Origin: Gari tellinella
Lineage: Eukaryota > Mollusca > Bivalvia > Cardiida > Psammobiidae
Length of the DNA stretch: 64,000 nt
Direction of reading: 5' to 3'
NCBI GenBank assembly: GCA_922989275.2
Contig: OV277871.1
Span: forward strand, 4,650,001 to 4,714,000
Below the pieces are notes generated by a model. It saw nothing but the letters and a program-made list of their open reading frames with translations. It did not search any database and had not been told where the DNA came from. A program made the translations under genes and the position numbers. Positions within the stretch are counted from its first letter, which is position 1. The number at the start of each line of letters is the position of its first letter. Below are positions 59,101 to 62,808 of this stretch, one piece after another.

Positions 59101-61430
59101 CCTTCGGTTCAGTGGTCGTAATAGAGAGGTTTTACTGTATTTTATTTGTATTTTATTTTTCCAGGTGTTAGTATCCTAGTGTTGAACAAGAACAACCAGT
59201 TTAAAGTATGGATGTACAGATCTCTGTTCCCCCTCGTCTGGTTTGTGATACTGGCCATACCACTCATGCAGGTAAGCCCATTCACTGTCTCGGTAATACA
59301 GAAAACTAAAGAAATACCTGAGAAAGGGATAAGGCATTTACAGTGGAGATGTTACTTTTTCCCATTCAACCTATTACCCCATAGGCTGTTTGTAGTTTTA
59401 AAGAAAGATGATCACTTAAAGCAGATGAAAAGTAAAGCAGAATGTGCCTAGATAGAAAGATATTCATGACTGTATAAAAGAAAACTGTTTTTCTTCTGTG
59501 GATGAATAAATTAAAGGCGTAAAAAGTTTTTTGTGGGGGAATGGGTTAAATGCAAACTCATTACAATTAAATAAAGAAAAATTACAATTTTTTGAAATTT
59601 CTAATTATAATGCAACCATTTTGACAGAAGTTATGTCACTTTGTGAGAAAACTTGTGTGCAGTGTACCACTCAATACACTGTCAGAGATTAACAACTTGT
59701 ATATGAATTTGTTCATGTTGTTCGAAATTTAAACTTGACGATCTAATTTGGGGGAATAGGGGTATACGGGGTAGACATACGTTTTTCTCAAAAACAAATT
59801 CTACTTCCAGTGTCCAATTACGTCTAGTCCATTATAGACTATTTATTTACTATTTATGTGTCAAGACTCTTCAGAATGTTATCCCCTGAACTAGAATAGT
59901 TTTATTATTATTATACCAGATTTATATAGTGCTCTTTTCACACAGGGGTTGTGCGTTCTAAACTGCTTCCCATGAAATTACATAAATGTAGGTCTACAAA
60001 GCGAGAAAAGACAAATCCATGTAGATCTTAAATAAACATAAAATTTTATTGCAGGCTGCCAGGGTGAACTCTGTGTGTAAAAGATTTAAGAAGATTGCCT
60101 TGGAGATCCGTGTGTTTGGATACAAAGGCTCCTCTCTCCTGGAGCTTGACTCATTTCTGAACTTTGTGAGTCAAGCTCGGTTAAGGGTAAGCATCATAAG
60201 GAAATACAAACTGTTCGACACTCATAATTATGCAATATTCTTCAGGCCAAATTGCCATTACTCCATAGCTTGTTTCATGTTTTGAAGACAGGTGACCACT
60301 TACATTAGGTTGGAAGTAAAGCAGAATGCACCTTAAGGCGTATTCTGCTTTACTTTCAGCCTGCTTTAAGCCACCATCTTCTAGGATATAGGAAATATTT
60401 CTTCTGTTGTATTTTCATGACTGTATAAAATGTATCTATTTCCTTTGGTGGAGGAATTAAATGCAAAAGAAAGGCATATCTATGGAGTAAACAGTTAACA
60501 AATAAAAAGTAAAAACAATTTTGAAGCAGACAATACCATTCCAGTCATCAGGTTATTGAATATGATGACTAAAAAAACTAGAAAAAATATTAAAATATCA
60601 ATCCTTTGCTGAATTTTTAAATGAACTCACCTATTTGTTGACAAATGGCTACTAAGTTAACATTGACTCTCTATGGGATTGTTTTCAGAATAATTAAAGT
60701 TATGGCAAGCAGTGCAGATACTGATCAGAAGGCTCCTTCAGTGAGAAACAGGTGTCAAATGACACTTCTTGTGGGAAAAGGGTTAAATTAACTCTTTCCT
60801 CCCTGAAACTTCAGATGGACAATCCCAGTTTCCATTTTAGTCTAGCCCATTTCTGACTTTTAAGGGTTGTTTTTGTGAATATTTTGCATTTTGACAAACA
60901 GAGAAGACCCAGATCAGCGGGCTCCTTAAGAGGCCAGCTGAACTGGGTATTCACTGTTTGCATAGGACAAGTGCATTTTTAACATGTATACTGTTTGAAA
61001 AGGACGCCTCTTTGCAGGACTAGGGTTCAAAGGGTTAACCTATTATCCCATAGCCTGTTTCAAGTTTTGAAGACAAGAGACCACTAAAAGCAGACTGAAA
61101 GTAAAGCAGAATGCACCTTAAGGCACATTCTGCTTTACTTTCAGCCTGCTTTAAGCTACCGTCTGTTAGAATATAGAAAAAAATTCTTATGCTGACATTC
61201 ATGACTGTATAAATTGGAACTATTTCCTTCAGTGGCAGATTAAATTAAAGGTGTAAAAACACCTATTTATGGAGTACAGGGTTAACAAGTGTTGTTTTTG
61301 TGTTTTTCAGGCCAAGCTGTTCCATATTTCTATCCTGCCATCCTACCTGATTGCCTTCGTGGTGTTTTCACTCTTCATGCTGCTCATCCTAATGCAGACA
61401 GGGGTCATTGGTACAAGTCATTTCTTATGA
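29052..61430 (+). CDS. Gustatory-receptor-like seven-transmembrane protein, 12 exons, 562 aa
   Basis: Joined exons: 29052-29165, 40003-40227, 41319-41420, 42557-42721, 46149-46418, 46883-46950, 48143-48250, 50123-50300, 51268-51367, 59165-59271, 60055-60186, 61311-61430. Every junction is GT-AG and in phase (1689 bases with stop). Residues 1-165 are polar, without a signal peptide. Hydrophobic segments lie near 167-190, 255-277, 317-337, 354-381, 426-450, 462-479 and 533-556. The 65-residue loop after segment 1 has NIT (218) and NLT (241) sequons. The loops after segments 4 and 6 are long and charged, and the chain ends soon after segment 7. This matches the Gr/Grl chemoreceptor superfamily, which has a cytosolic N-terminus and often forms ligand-gated channels. 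Segment 7 keeps the Gln of the insect TYhhhhhQF motif (Q552) but not its T, Y or F. Ligand and tissue are unknown. It could be another seven-pass family; a further N-terminal exon is possible in the 10.8 kb intron 1. Confidence 0.75.
29166..30088 (+). other. Intron 1, proximal part
   Basis: Unique-looking AT-rich sequence. The frames at 29595-29789 and 29859-30068 have no recognisable domain or paired splice sites. Confidence 0.5.
30089..30322. mobile_element. Family D palindromic MITE, TTAA-flanked
   Basis: TTAACTCTTTGCATGCTGGG at the left and CTAGCATGCAAAGAGTTAA at the right enclose the hairpin aaacagtttggatcctgatg/agacgcc with tip gctttacgcg. Confidence 0.88.
30715..30976. mobile_element. 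Family F MITE, 5'-truncated
   Basis: It starts inside the hairpin (gcgacgtctgatctggattc) and continues as at 26530-26770, through gggaggg words, to acggagggagcactgtag. Confidence 0.65.
31465..31673. mobile_element. Family G palindromic MITE (CAGTAAAACCTCTC ends)
   Basis: The left end is worn (aattaaacctctctattgca); the right end reads caatagacaggttttactgt. The hairpin aaagcaaggtgaaaggaaaa is mirrored by ttttacttacaccttgcttt around agctccgtttggagct. The CAGT ends and TA flanks seen in other copies suggest a pogo/mariner-type MITE. Confidence 0.78.
31986..32269. mobile_element. Composite or rearranged family D MITE, TTAA-flanked
   Basis: TTAACTCTTTGCATGCTGGG on the left and TTTGCAAAGGGTTAA on the right. 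The word ttttgtctgcaacaat is present twice, so this may be two fused copies. Confidence 0.65.
32302..33356. mobile_element. 1.06 kb element with dense CCAAGG/CCATGG subterminal motifs
   Basis: CCCGGCTGTACTTTTTCC at 32302 is mirrored exactly by GGAAAAAGTACAGCCGGG at the right end, an 18-base inverted repeat. The left half is full of AAACCTTGGAAA and CACGGAAAA words. The right half has their complements (CCATGGTTTTTT, CCAAGGTTTT, TTTCCGAGG), with acaaggattcctcgtaaact repeated nearly intact at 33100 and 33181. The interior reads through in short frames without any known domain. The class and target duplication are not determined. Confidence 0.75.
33585..33798. mobile_element. Family D palindromic MITE, TTAA-flanked
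   Basis: TTAACCCTTAGCCCGCC on the left and GGCAGGCTAAGGGTTAA on the right. The hairpin caaacagcttggatccggat has a perfect mirror around gagttactcg. Confidence 0.88.
33920..33990. repeat. Worn family D-type hairpin
   Basis: gcaaacaatcttgagcctga and cggatcagactccaaactgt are partly complementary. Confidence 0.5.
34480..34702. repeat. Worn family B-type element
   Basis: ttaacctttgtagtgctgaa and tttacaaacagtgtagatcc match family B, and the right part ends attacaagggttgag. The mirror arm is lost. Confidence 0.5.
34948..35061. repeat. Internally deleted family D element
   Basis: Left gtaactctttgtacgctagc and right cccagcatgcaaatagttaa remain; the hairpin is reduced to tttgaatccggattagatgc. Confidence 0.55.
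35344..35594. mobile_element. P1 palindromic MITE nested in an older P1 piece
   Basis: TTAACCCATTACCTCATGG and ATAGGTAATGGGTTAA enclose a hairpin (aaacaggttgaaagtaaagc) with tip gagccttaaggcgc. The bases before it (35304-35343) are the left arm of another P1 copy. Confidence 0.82.
35733..35896. repeat. Left half of a P1 MITE
   Basis: Begins TTAACCCTTTCCCCCCATAG and stops at the hairpin tip (gcaccttaag); the right arm is missing. Confidence 0.7.
35897..36790 (+). other. Intron 1, repeat-poor stretch
   Basis: AT-rich, no palindromes or splice-bounded frames seen. Confidence 0.45.
36795..36868 (-). other. tRNA-like sequence (SINE head or pseudo-tRNA)
   Basis: The minus strand reads tagcgcagttagtatagtgg, then ggttcgagaccc, good A-box and B-box forms with near-normal spacing. 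The T stem has one mismatch and the acceptor ends do not pair well, so it is not called a functional tRNA. Confidence 0.5.
37133..37376. mobile_element. Family B-type MITE, TTAA-flanked
   Basis: TTAACTCTTTCAACACCATGG on the left and AGTGTTGAAAGAGTTGA on the right (last TTAA worn to TTGA). The hairpin gcaaacagtgtaaacccaga has a slightly collapsed tip. Confidence 0.8.
37672..37748 (-). other. tRNA-like sequence (SINE head or pseudo-tRNA)
   Basis: The minus strand reads cttagctcaatcggttaagc, then ggttcgaatcc, classical A-box and B-box forms. The gap between them is longer than in a normal tRNA and the arms do not fold well. Confidence 0.5.
37760..38392 (+). other. Intron 1, mostly unique sequence with P1 scraps
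   Basis: Short P1-derived pieces near 38230-38390 (cactgaagaaaatagttcca, caggctgaaagtatcagaat). Nothing else is supported. Confidence 0.45.
38393..38644. mobile_element. P1 palindromic MITE, TTAA-flanked
   Basis: TTAACCCATTACCCCTTAA and AGAGGTAATGGGTTAA; hairpin tip tgtgccttaaggcaca. It shares its right TTAA with the family D element that follows. Confidence 0.87.
38641..38936. mobile_element. Family D-type element with a 65-base insertion
   Basis: It begins at the shared TTAA. The hairpin gcaaacagtctggatcctga is mirrored around ccaggtcacctgg, and it ends with gacgaaaaattacccagtta. The right arm is interrupted at 38719. Confidence 0.75.
38719..38783. mobile_element. Minimal pogo/Tigger-like MITE of 65 bases
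   Basis: CAGTCGAAACTGG on the left is mirrored by AGTTTCGACTG on the right, preceded by TA. CAGTCGAAACT ends with a TA target are typical of pogo-type MITEs. The right TA has become CA. It sits inside the right arm of the family D hairpin. Confidence 0.7.
39277..39469. mobile_element. Family C palindromic MITE with 6-base duplication
   Basis: CAGGGCTCCAGATAAGAGGG and CCCCTTATCTGGAGCTCTG are the ends, flanked by CAGCAT on both sides (39271-39276 and 39470-39475). The inner palindrome is nearly perfect around gtctcttcgagac. Confidence 0.9.
39537..39640. repeat. Truncated P1 element
   Basis: Starts TTAACCCATTACTCCATAG and continues to the left hairpin arm (aaagccggttgaaagaaaag), then stops. 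Confidence 0.6.
39727..39944. mobile_element. Family E element, TTAA-flanked
   Basis: It shares with 51422-51617, in inverted order, ccgttttgatctcagatcag, gccccacatt and a right part with ggccgccaaatattacccag. Both copies end in TTAA. Confidence 0.75.
40003..40227 (+). CDS. Receptor exon 2 (residues 39-113)
   Basis: The acceptor is tcctttcttcag and the donor GTATAG. It encodes a low-complexity, Ser-, Glu- and Asp-rich stretch (SSGEDERPFTSASHSYSN) predicted to be disordered. Phase 0 at both ends. The frame is open but the conservation signal is weak, so support comes from the splice sites and phase. Confidence 0.65.
40588..40985. mobile_element. Old P1 element split at its hairpin tip by a younger P1 copy
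   Basis: Left half 40588-40669 ends gcagaatacgcTTTAA. Right half resumes after 40918 as ggcttattctgctctactgt, cagtcagctttaagctacca. The break is exactly at the TTAA expected at the tip of the older hairpin. Confidence 0.75.
40666..40918. mobile_element. P1 palindromic MITE inserted in another P1 hairpin tip
   Basis: TTAACCCTTTACCTGATAG and AAGGGAAAGGGTTAA enclose a hairpin with tip gcgccctaaggcgc. Both flanks are halves of the older copy. Confidence 0.87.
41319..41420 (+). CDS. Receptor exon 3 (residues 114-147)
   Basis: Acceptor tttctctaacag, donor GTAAGTTT, phase 0 at both ends. It encodes TTTQLKRCKRQVLRPYWRLL, a basic amphipathic run just before the first membrane segment, consistent with a cytosolic face. 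A P1 MITE starts 16 bases after the exon. Confidence 0.75.
41437..41688. mobile_element. P1 palindromic MITE directly after exon 3
   Basis: TTAACTCATTACCCCATAG and GGGGAAAGGGTTAA; hairpin tip gcgtctttaggcgc. The left TTAA begins 16 bases past the exon 3 end, just beyond the donor consensus. Confidence 0.88.
41761..42019. mobile_element. Family B MITE (inverted orientation)
   Basis: GTAACCCTTTGAACCCCTAG on the left and CAGGGAGGAAATGGTTAA on the right. The centre aagtagtgaagaccaagatc is mirrored around gctcctaaaggaac with wear. Confidence 0.78.
42431..42522. repeat. Imperfect hairpin just upstream of exon 4
   Basis: aatccaccattcgttttgtt and gatgtaggataggaattttt are mirrored by aaattcctatcttacatcaa and cactcatggtggatt. 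It ends about 35 bases before exon 4. Confidence 0.75.
42557..42721 (+). CDS. Receptor exon 4 (residues 148-202, segment 1)
   Basis: Acceptor tataacgtttcag, donor GTAATAG, phase 0. It contains LNTIYPLFIILMLFFTYGYE, a clear membrane helix. Confidence 0.85.
42722..43242 (+). other. Intron 4, proximal part
   Basis: Low-complexity AT-rich sequence. A 20-base word (tcaaagtctgcactgtttt) is duplicated in tandem at 43118-43157 and recalls the family B hairpin arm. Confidence 0.5.
43243..43345. repeat. GC-rich short tandem repeat
   Basis: Four variants of gcggacacgagccccc separated by gattttgcgc-like links. It is a strong local GC peak with CpGs inside an AT-rich intron. Confidence 0.75.
43422..45461 (+). 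mobile_element. Tandem-core element with terminal hairpins (second family)
   Basis: It opens with agctcgcctgtacgtagtac/atgacgagc, an inverted repeat, then cgttgtcgtcgtcgtg. The core is about 11-12 units of 145-165 bases (gtgaccttgaccttgaactt, agggcctg, aggtttcgaaatctg, gaggtattgctttcatagtt). It ends ggtggcgagctttgttgtct, ctctgacaactcttgtt. The 3' hairpin GTTGTC/GACAAC is followed by CTCTTGTT, as in the 22131 family although the cores differ. Frames across it are repeats of one low-complexity peptide, not a gene. Confidence 0.85.
45462..45814 (+). other. Intron 4, short stretch between elements
   Basis: Includes a worn family D-type hairpin at 45738-45800 (gcaaacagtttagagcctga against gactccaaattatttgcaa). 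The frames here have no domain. Confidence 0.5.
45815..46075. mobile_element. P1 palindromic MITE upstream of exon 5
   Basis: TTAACCCATTATCCCATAAA and AGGGGTAATTGGTTAA; tip tgtgccttcaggcgca. It ends 73 bases before exon 5. Confidence 0.87.
46149..46418 (+). CDS. Receptor exon 5 (residues 203-292, loop and segment 2)
   Basis: Acceptor gttggtttttttcag, donor GTAGGT, phase 0. A Thr- and Pro-rich loop with two N-glycosylation sequons is followed by ITTYAVPNVLHFVAFAMGVH and then ESEHLYALMER, a short charged link like the one after helix 2 in Gr proteins. Confidence 0.85.
46488..46650. repeat. P1 left arm followed by a truncated P1 element
   Basis: aaagcctgctgaaagtaaag, cagaatac is a left hairpin arm that stops at TTTAACCCATTACCCTATAA, the start of another copy. 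This is the same tip-insertion pattern, but the far side is lost. Confidence 0.6.
46883..46950 (+). CDS. Receptor exon 6 (residues 293-315)
   Basis: A 68-base exon after ttttttttctgttacag, with donor GTAATA, leaving phase 2 (AG of an Arg codon). It encodes VFLLATPMYNRSASQQKMIR, a basic cytosolic link between segments 2 and 3. Its length and phase fit both neighbours exactly. Confidence 0.75.
47070..47371 (+). mobile_element. Short element with the same terminal signatures (third family)
   Basis: It opens agcttgtctgtttccaagaa/actatgagct (inner stem GTTTC/GAAAC), then gttgtcgtcgtcatttttgt. It ends gacgagcgttgacacccaca, tgaggtgctctcattaa: a CACC/GGTG hairpin followed by CTCT. It has one core unit only, with ggtcaaggtcatttagaggt. 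Confidence 0.65.
47645..48024. mobile_element. Family F palindromic MITE
   Basis: ACAATACAGTGTTCCCTCCC on the left and GAGAGGGAGCGCTGTATTAC on the right. The central hairpin caaacagcttgaatccagat/cagacgc is perfect around gcgttacgc. Confidence 0.85.
48143..48250 (+). CDS. Receptor exon 7 (residues 315-351, segment 3)
   Basis: Acceptor gtgtgttttcag, donor GTGAGT. The first base completes the Arg codon, and the exon ends with GG of a Gly codon. It encodes RFFFAGALWVFLTLGMQALY. Confidence 0.82.
48296..48547. mobile_element. P1 palindromic MITE after exon 7
   Basis: TTAACCCATTACCCCATAG and ATGGGGTAATGGGTTAA; tip gcgtcttaaggcac. It starts 45 bases after exon 7. Confidence 0.88.
48567..49040. mobile_element. 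P1 element split at its hairpin tip by a family B MITE
   Basis: The left half runs to gcagaatgcacc TTAA at 48720. The right half resumes at about 48974 as ggcacattctgcttttcttt, caacctggtttaag. Together they restore a P1 hairpin whose tip TTAA was the target. Confidence 0.82.
48720..48973. mobile_element. Family B MITE inserted in a P1 hairpin tip
   Basis: TTAACTCTGTGAACCCTAG on the left; CAGGGAGGAATGGGTTTA on the right (TTAA worn to TTTA). The hairpin gcaaacaatgtagaccctga is mirrored around tccttaagga. Confidence 0.83.
49157..49421. mobile_element. Family B MITE, TTAA-flanked
   Basis: TTAACCCTTTCCTCCCTGAA and AGGGTTCAAAGAGTTAA; hairpin caaacagtgtagaccctgat, cagagggctccttaag mirrored. It is inverted relative to 48720-48973. 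Confidence 0.88.
49731..49928. repeat. P1 element lacking the right hairpin arm
   Basis: The ends and the left arm (aaagcaggttgaaagtaaag) are present, then it jumps to ctaccatcagctagaatata. The hairpin half was lost by deletion. Confidence 0.7.
50123..50300 (+). CDS. Receptor exon 8 (residues 351-410, segment 4 and cytosolic loop)
   Basis: Acceptor tttctgtttgtag, donor GTAAGG, phase 2 in and 0 out. It encodes FVIELLGIMIINSIFVAVVT then YVKGINVRLQEKSTDLKTAM, the charged loop typical of the position after helix 4 in Gr proteins. Confidence 0.87.
50333..50583. mobile_element. Family B MITE just after exon 8
   Basis: TTAACCTTTTCCTCCCTGAA and AGGGTTGAAAGAGTTAA; hairpin tip ctccttaaggag. It starts 32 bases past exon 8. 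Confidence 0.87.
50642..50840. mobile_element. Family C palindromic MITE with perfect 6-base duplication
   Basis: CAGGGCTCCAGATAAGGGGA on the left and CTTATAGCCCTG on the right, with an extra short repeat near the right end. AAACTG flanks it at 50636-50641 and 50841-50846. Confidence 0.9.
50990..51241. mobile_element. P1 palindromic MITE ending 26 bases before exon 9
   Basis: TTAACCCTTTACCCCATAG and TGGGGTAATGGGTTAA; tip gcgctcttgggcgc. The region after it holds only the polypyrimidine tract and acceptor of exon 9. Confidence 0.88.
51268..51367 (+). CDS. Receptor exon 9 (residues 411-444, segment 5)
   Basis: Acceptor gatgttttccag, donor GTAGGT, leaving phase 1. It encodes NLSVLNGPIARMTALVSVIF, a short link and the start of segment 5. 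The next intron is 7.8 kb and holds the large TTAA element. Confidence 0.82.
51422..51617. mobile_element. Family E element, TTAA-flanked
   Basis: TTAACCCATTGTATGCTGGG and CCACATAAAATGGGTTAA; centre cagttttgatctcaaatcag, cccc mirrored by gagatcaaaactatttgc. Confidence 0.8.
51646..51990. mobile_element. P1 MITE with a 110-base insertion
   Basis: TTAACCCATTTCCCCATAG and AGGATAATGAGTTAA; the hairpin has tip tgtgccttaaggcaca. About 110 unrelated bases lie between ttggaacta and ttcaatggaggaat. Confidence 0.8.
52265..52466. mobile_element. P1 MITE, internally shortened
   Basis: TTAACCCATTACCCCATGG and TGGGGTAATGGGTTAA with hairpin tip gcgccttaaggcgc; about 50 bases of the right half are missing. 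Confidence 0.85.
52835..52945. repeat. Dispersed repeat, copy 1 (gatttatatagcgctctttt)
   Basis: gatttatatagcgctctttt, cacacagg, gttgtgcgttc and acaaagcgagaaaagacaaa recur at 59908-60018. Confidence 0.8.
52963..53062. mobile_element. Left part of a family G MITE split by a nest of insertions
   Basis: acagtatttctctattacaa, ccactaaattgtgttaatta, gacaggtgacagctta match the left half of family G. The right half is found at 58996-59139. Confidence 0.65.
53566..54990. other. Interior of the TTAA element, left part
   Basis: AT-rich, with more words of the aaaatggcg(t/g)ccaaaatgg kind (53740-53930, 54690-54720). No supported frame. Confidence 0.5.
55000..56800 (-). pseudogene. Decayed coding remnant in the TTAA element, minus strand
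   Basis: Between 55000 and 55400 minus-strand frames give MEPVISWICGVKHDEEAPQV, then VECVISCINSITRRAILRF, and, after a shift, EDILATFSLTQLLGHPQQLR followed by NKRRIM. The composition looks like protein, and this region is less AT-rich than its surroundings. Stops and shifts break it repeatedly. I do not recognise the family; a remnant of the element's own protein is the simplest reading. Confidence 0.35.
58048..58998. mobile_element. 0.95 kb element with about 300-base inverted repeats
   Basis: aagggtgtatccaac at 58048 is mirrored by gatacaccctt near 58998. Inside, atttatgatgaatgaaaaaa, atctatttcaaaacaaaaca and ctatggtggtattttca are matched inverted by ttttttcattcatctttaat, ttttcatttaaaatggattt and gaagaaatactaccatag. 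It adjoins the 5 kb element, and both sit within one split family G MITE. Confidence 0.7.
58996..59139. mobile_element. Right part of the split family G MITE, ending 25 bases before exon 10
   Basis: ttaaagcaagttgacagtaa, the complete hairpin (aacagaaagctcctttaagg), ctgtcacctgtcttttatac and gagaggttttactgta. The last base is 25 bases before exon 10. Confidence 0.75.
59165..59271 (+). CDS. Receptor exon 10 (residues 444-479, segments 5-6)
   Basis: Acceptor ttttatttttccag, donor GTAAGC. Its first two bases complete the Gly codon left by exon 9. It encodes SLFPLVWFVILAIPLMQ as segment 6. Confidence 0.83.
59366..59548. repeat. P1 element lacking the right hairpin arm
   Basis: It starts TCAACCTATTACCCCATAG and ends TGGGGGAATGGGTTAA. 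The left arm aaagcagatgaaaagtaaag is followed directly by distal sequence. Confidence 0.7.
59908..60018. repeat. Dispersed repeat, copy 2
   Basis: agatttatatagtgctcttt, tcacacaggggttgtgcgtt and acaaagcgagaaaagacaaa match 52835-52945 in order and orientation. It ends about 37 bases before exon 11. Confidence 0.8.
60055..60186 (+). CDS. Receptor exon 11 (residues 480-523, cytosolic loop)
   Basis: Acceptor attttattgcag, donor GTAAGC, phase 0. It encodes KRFKKIALEIRVFGYKGSSL and ELDSFLNFVSQARLR. This resembles the loop before helix 7 in Gr proteins, where a Phe- and Leu-rich helix precedes the last membrane span. Confidence 0.83.
60245..60500. mobile_element. P1 MITE after exon 11, worn ends
   Basis: aattgccattactccatagc and tatggagtaaacagttaa; the hairpin has an uneven tip gcaccttaaggcgta. 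Confidence 0.78.
60788..61038. mobile_element. Family B MITE sharing its TTAA with the next element
   Basis: TTAACTCTTTCCTCCCTGAA and AGGGTTCAAAGGGTTAA; the hairpin (acaaacagagaagacccaga) is worn. The right TTAA (61035-61038) is also the left TTAA of the following P1 copy. Confidence 0.85.
61035..61285. mobile_element. P1 MITE ending 25 bases before exon 12
   Basis: TTAACCTATTATCCCATAG and ATGGAGTACAGGGTTAA; hairpin tip gcaccttaaggcac. Confidence 0.87.
61311..61430 (+). CDS. Receptor exon 12 (residues 524-562, segment 7 and stop)
   Basis: Acceptor tgtgtttttcag. It encodes AKLFHISILPSYLIAF, then VVFSLFMLLILMQTGVIG, and stops at TGA 61428-61430. The stretch before the helix matches the usual Gr pattern (a Phe-x-hydrophobic entry into segment 7). 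A possible weak donor at GTACAAG (61411) lies seven codons before the stop. No AATAAA is evident close by. Confidence 0.78.
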   Translation, partial: AKLFHISILPSYLIAFVVFSLFMLLILMQTGVIGTSHFL

Positions 61431-61651
61431 CGCTACTTTCCCGCAATCATGTGACTTTTCAGTACATCACATAAATGCTTCTCGATGATGTGACTTTTCA
61501 CAACATCACATGACACAGTCAGTTTCAGTCGGGTCTTGGGCTGTAACCTGTGTTTGAGCAAGCTTTCAATACAATGCCCTATGGCTGTCTCTAACATAGG
61601 TGGTGAAGTCCAAAGAGTGCAAGGATGTGGACAGGCATTATTATTTCCCAA

Positions 61652-61849
61652 TACAGTAAAACCTCTCCGTACCGATCACTAATTTGTGTGAATTACTAGG
61701 TGTGTACAGCAGCTGACTGCTTAGAGTAAGATGACAGTAAAACAGAAAGCTTTCTGTTTTACGGTCACCTTGCTTTAAGCTGTCACCTGTTTTTTTCTAC
61801 AATCAATTAGCCTTCATTTTAGTGGTGGTAATAGAGAGGTTTCACAGTA
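61652..61849. mobile_element. Family G palindromic MITE, TA-flanked
   Basis: TACAGTAAAACCTCTCCGTA on the left and AATAGAGAGGTTTCACAGTA on the right; the hairpin taagatgacagtaaaacaga is mirrored with a short tip aagctttc. Confidence 0.85.
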
Positions 61850-62059
61850 ACTGTATTTGGGCTCAAACACTTGGATATTGCAAACAGTTATGAACAAGTT
61901 CAGGTGCGGTGTTACTTTGCAAATGATATGGCTTCAAAATGTTTGCCGTTCAGATTGATATTTTCCGCATTGGGTTTGTGTTTATTGTTTACATAGGAAT
62001 AAGTTTTGCCACTGTGTGGTTGCATGGCAGGTAGACTATTGACAAATCTTATTTCACAT

Positions 62060-62530
62060 GAACAGTGACTTTATCACAGTGAAGTTAGGAGAATGTGATA
62101 GGAGCATGTGAACAGTGGCTAAGGTTAAGACCACATGACCCAGGATCTCTATACTCACATCACAAGCCTTAGGGTCATGTGAACAATGGCAAAGATTGAG
62201 ACTACATGGCCATGGATATCTATACTCACATCACAAGCCTTAGGGTCATGTGAACAATGGCAAAAGTTGAGACTACATGGCCATGGATCTCTATACTCAC
62301 ATCACAAGCCTTAGGGTCATGTGAACAATGGCAAAGGTTGAGACTACATGGCCATGGATCACTATAACACATCACCGGCCATAGAATCATGAATTGTGAT
62401 CAGCGGAAAAGGTTTAGACCACATGGCCAAGGATCACTATAACACGTCATAAGCCTTAGGTTCATGTGAATGATGGCAAAGTTTGAGATCACATGGTCAA
62501 GGATCACTATATTCACATCACATTACATAG
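62060..62530. repeat. Tandem repeat, unit about 75 bases, 6 or so copies
   Basis: gggtcatgtgaacaatggca, gagactacatggccatggat and ctcacatcacaagccttagg recur. The central three copies are nearly identical. Confidence 0.88.
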
Positions 62531-62808
62531 GACTGTTTTTAGTGTAGGATCACATGACTCTATATACATGTCTATACATACATGTATTATATATTATGTA
62601 CATTGGTTATATATAAGATATGCCATGAGAAAATCAGACTTATTTTTGCATTAAAAACTGTAGACCGATCCTAGCAATAATCTTAAGACTTTGTATCTAA
62701 TCCAAGTTCTATACTGTCCAACACGTTAGGCAACACTGTATTGGACACGCTGGCGAGTGCCAAACAGTGAGGACCAAGACCAGTGACAGAGTCTTTGATC
62801 CAACCACT

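Noticed and set aside
61408..61430. Donor at GTACAAG that would continue the receptor to another exon
   Set aside because: The donor is weak, no downstream exon in the needed phase is visible, and the protein family ends soon after segment 7.
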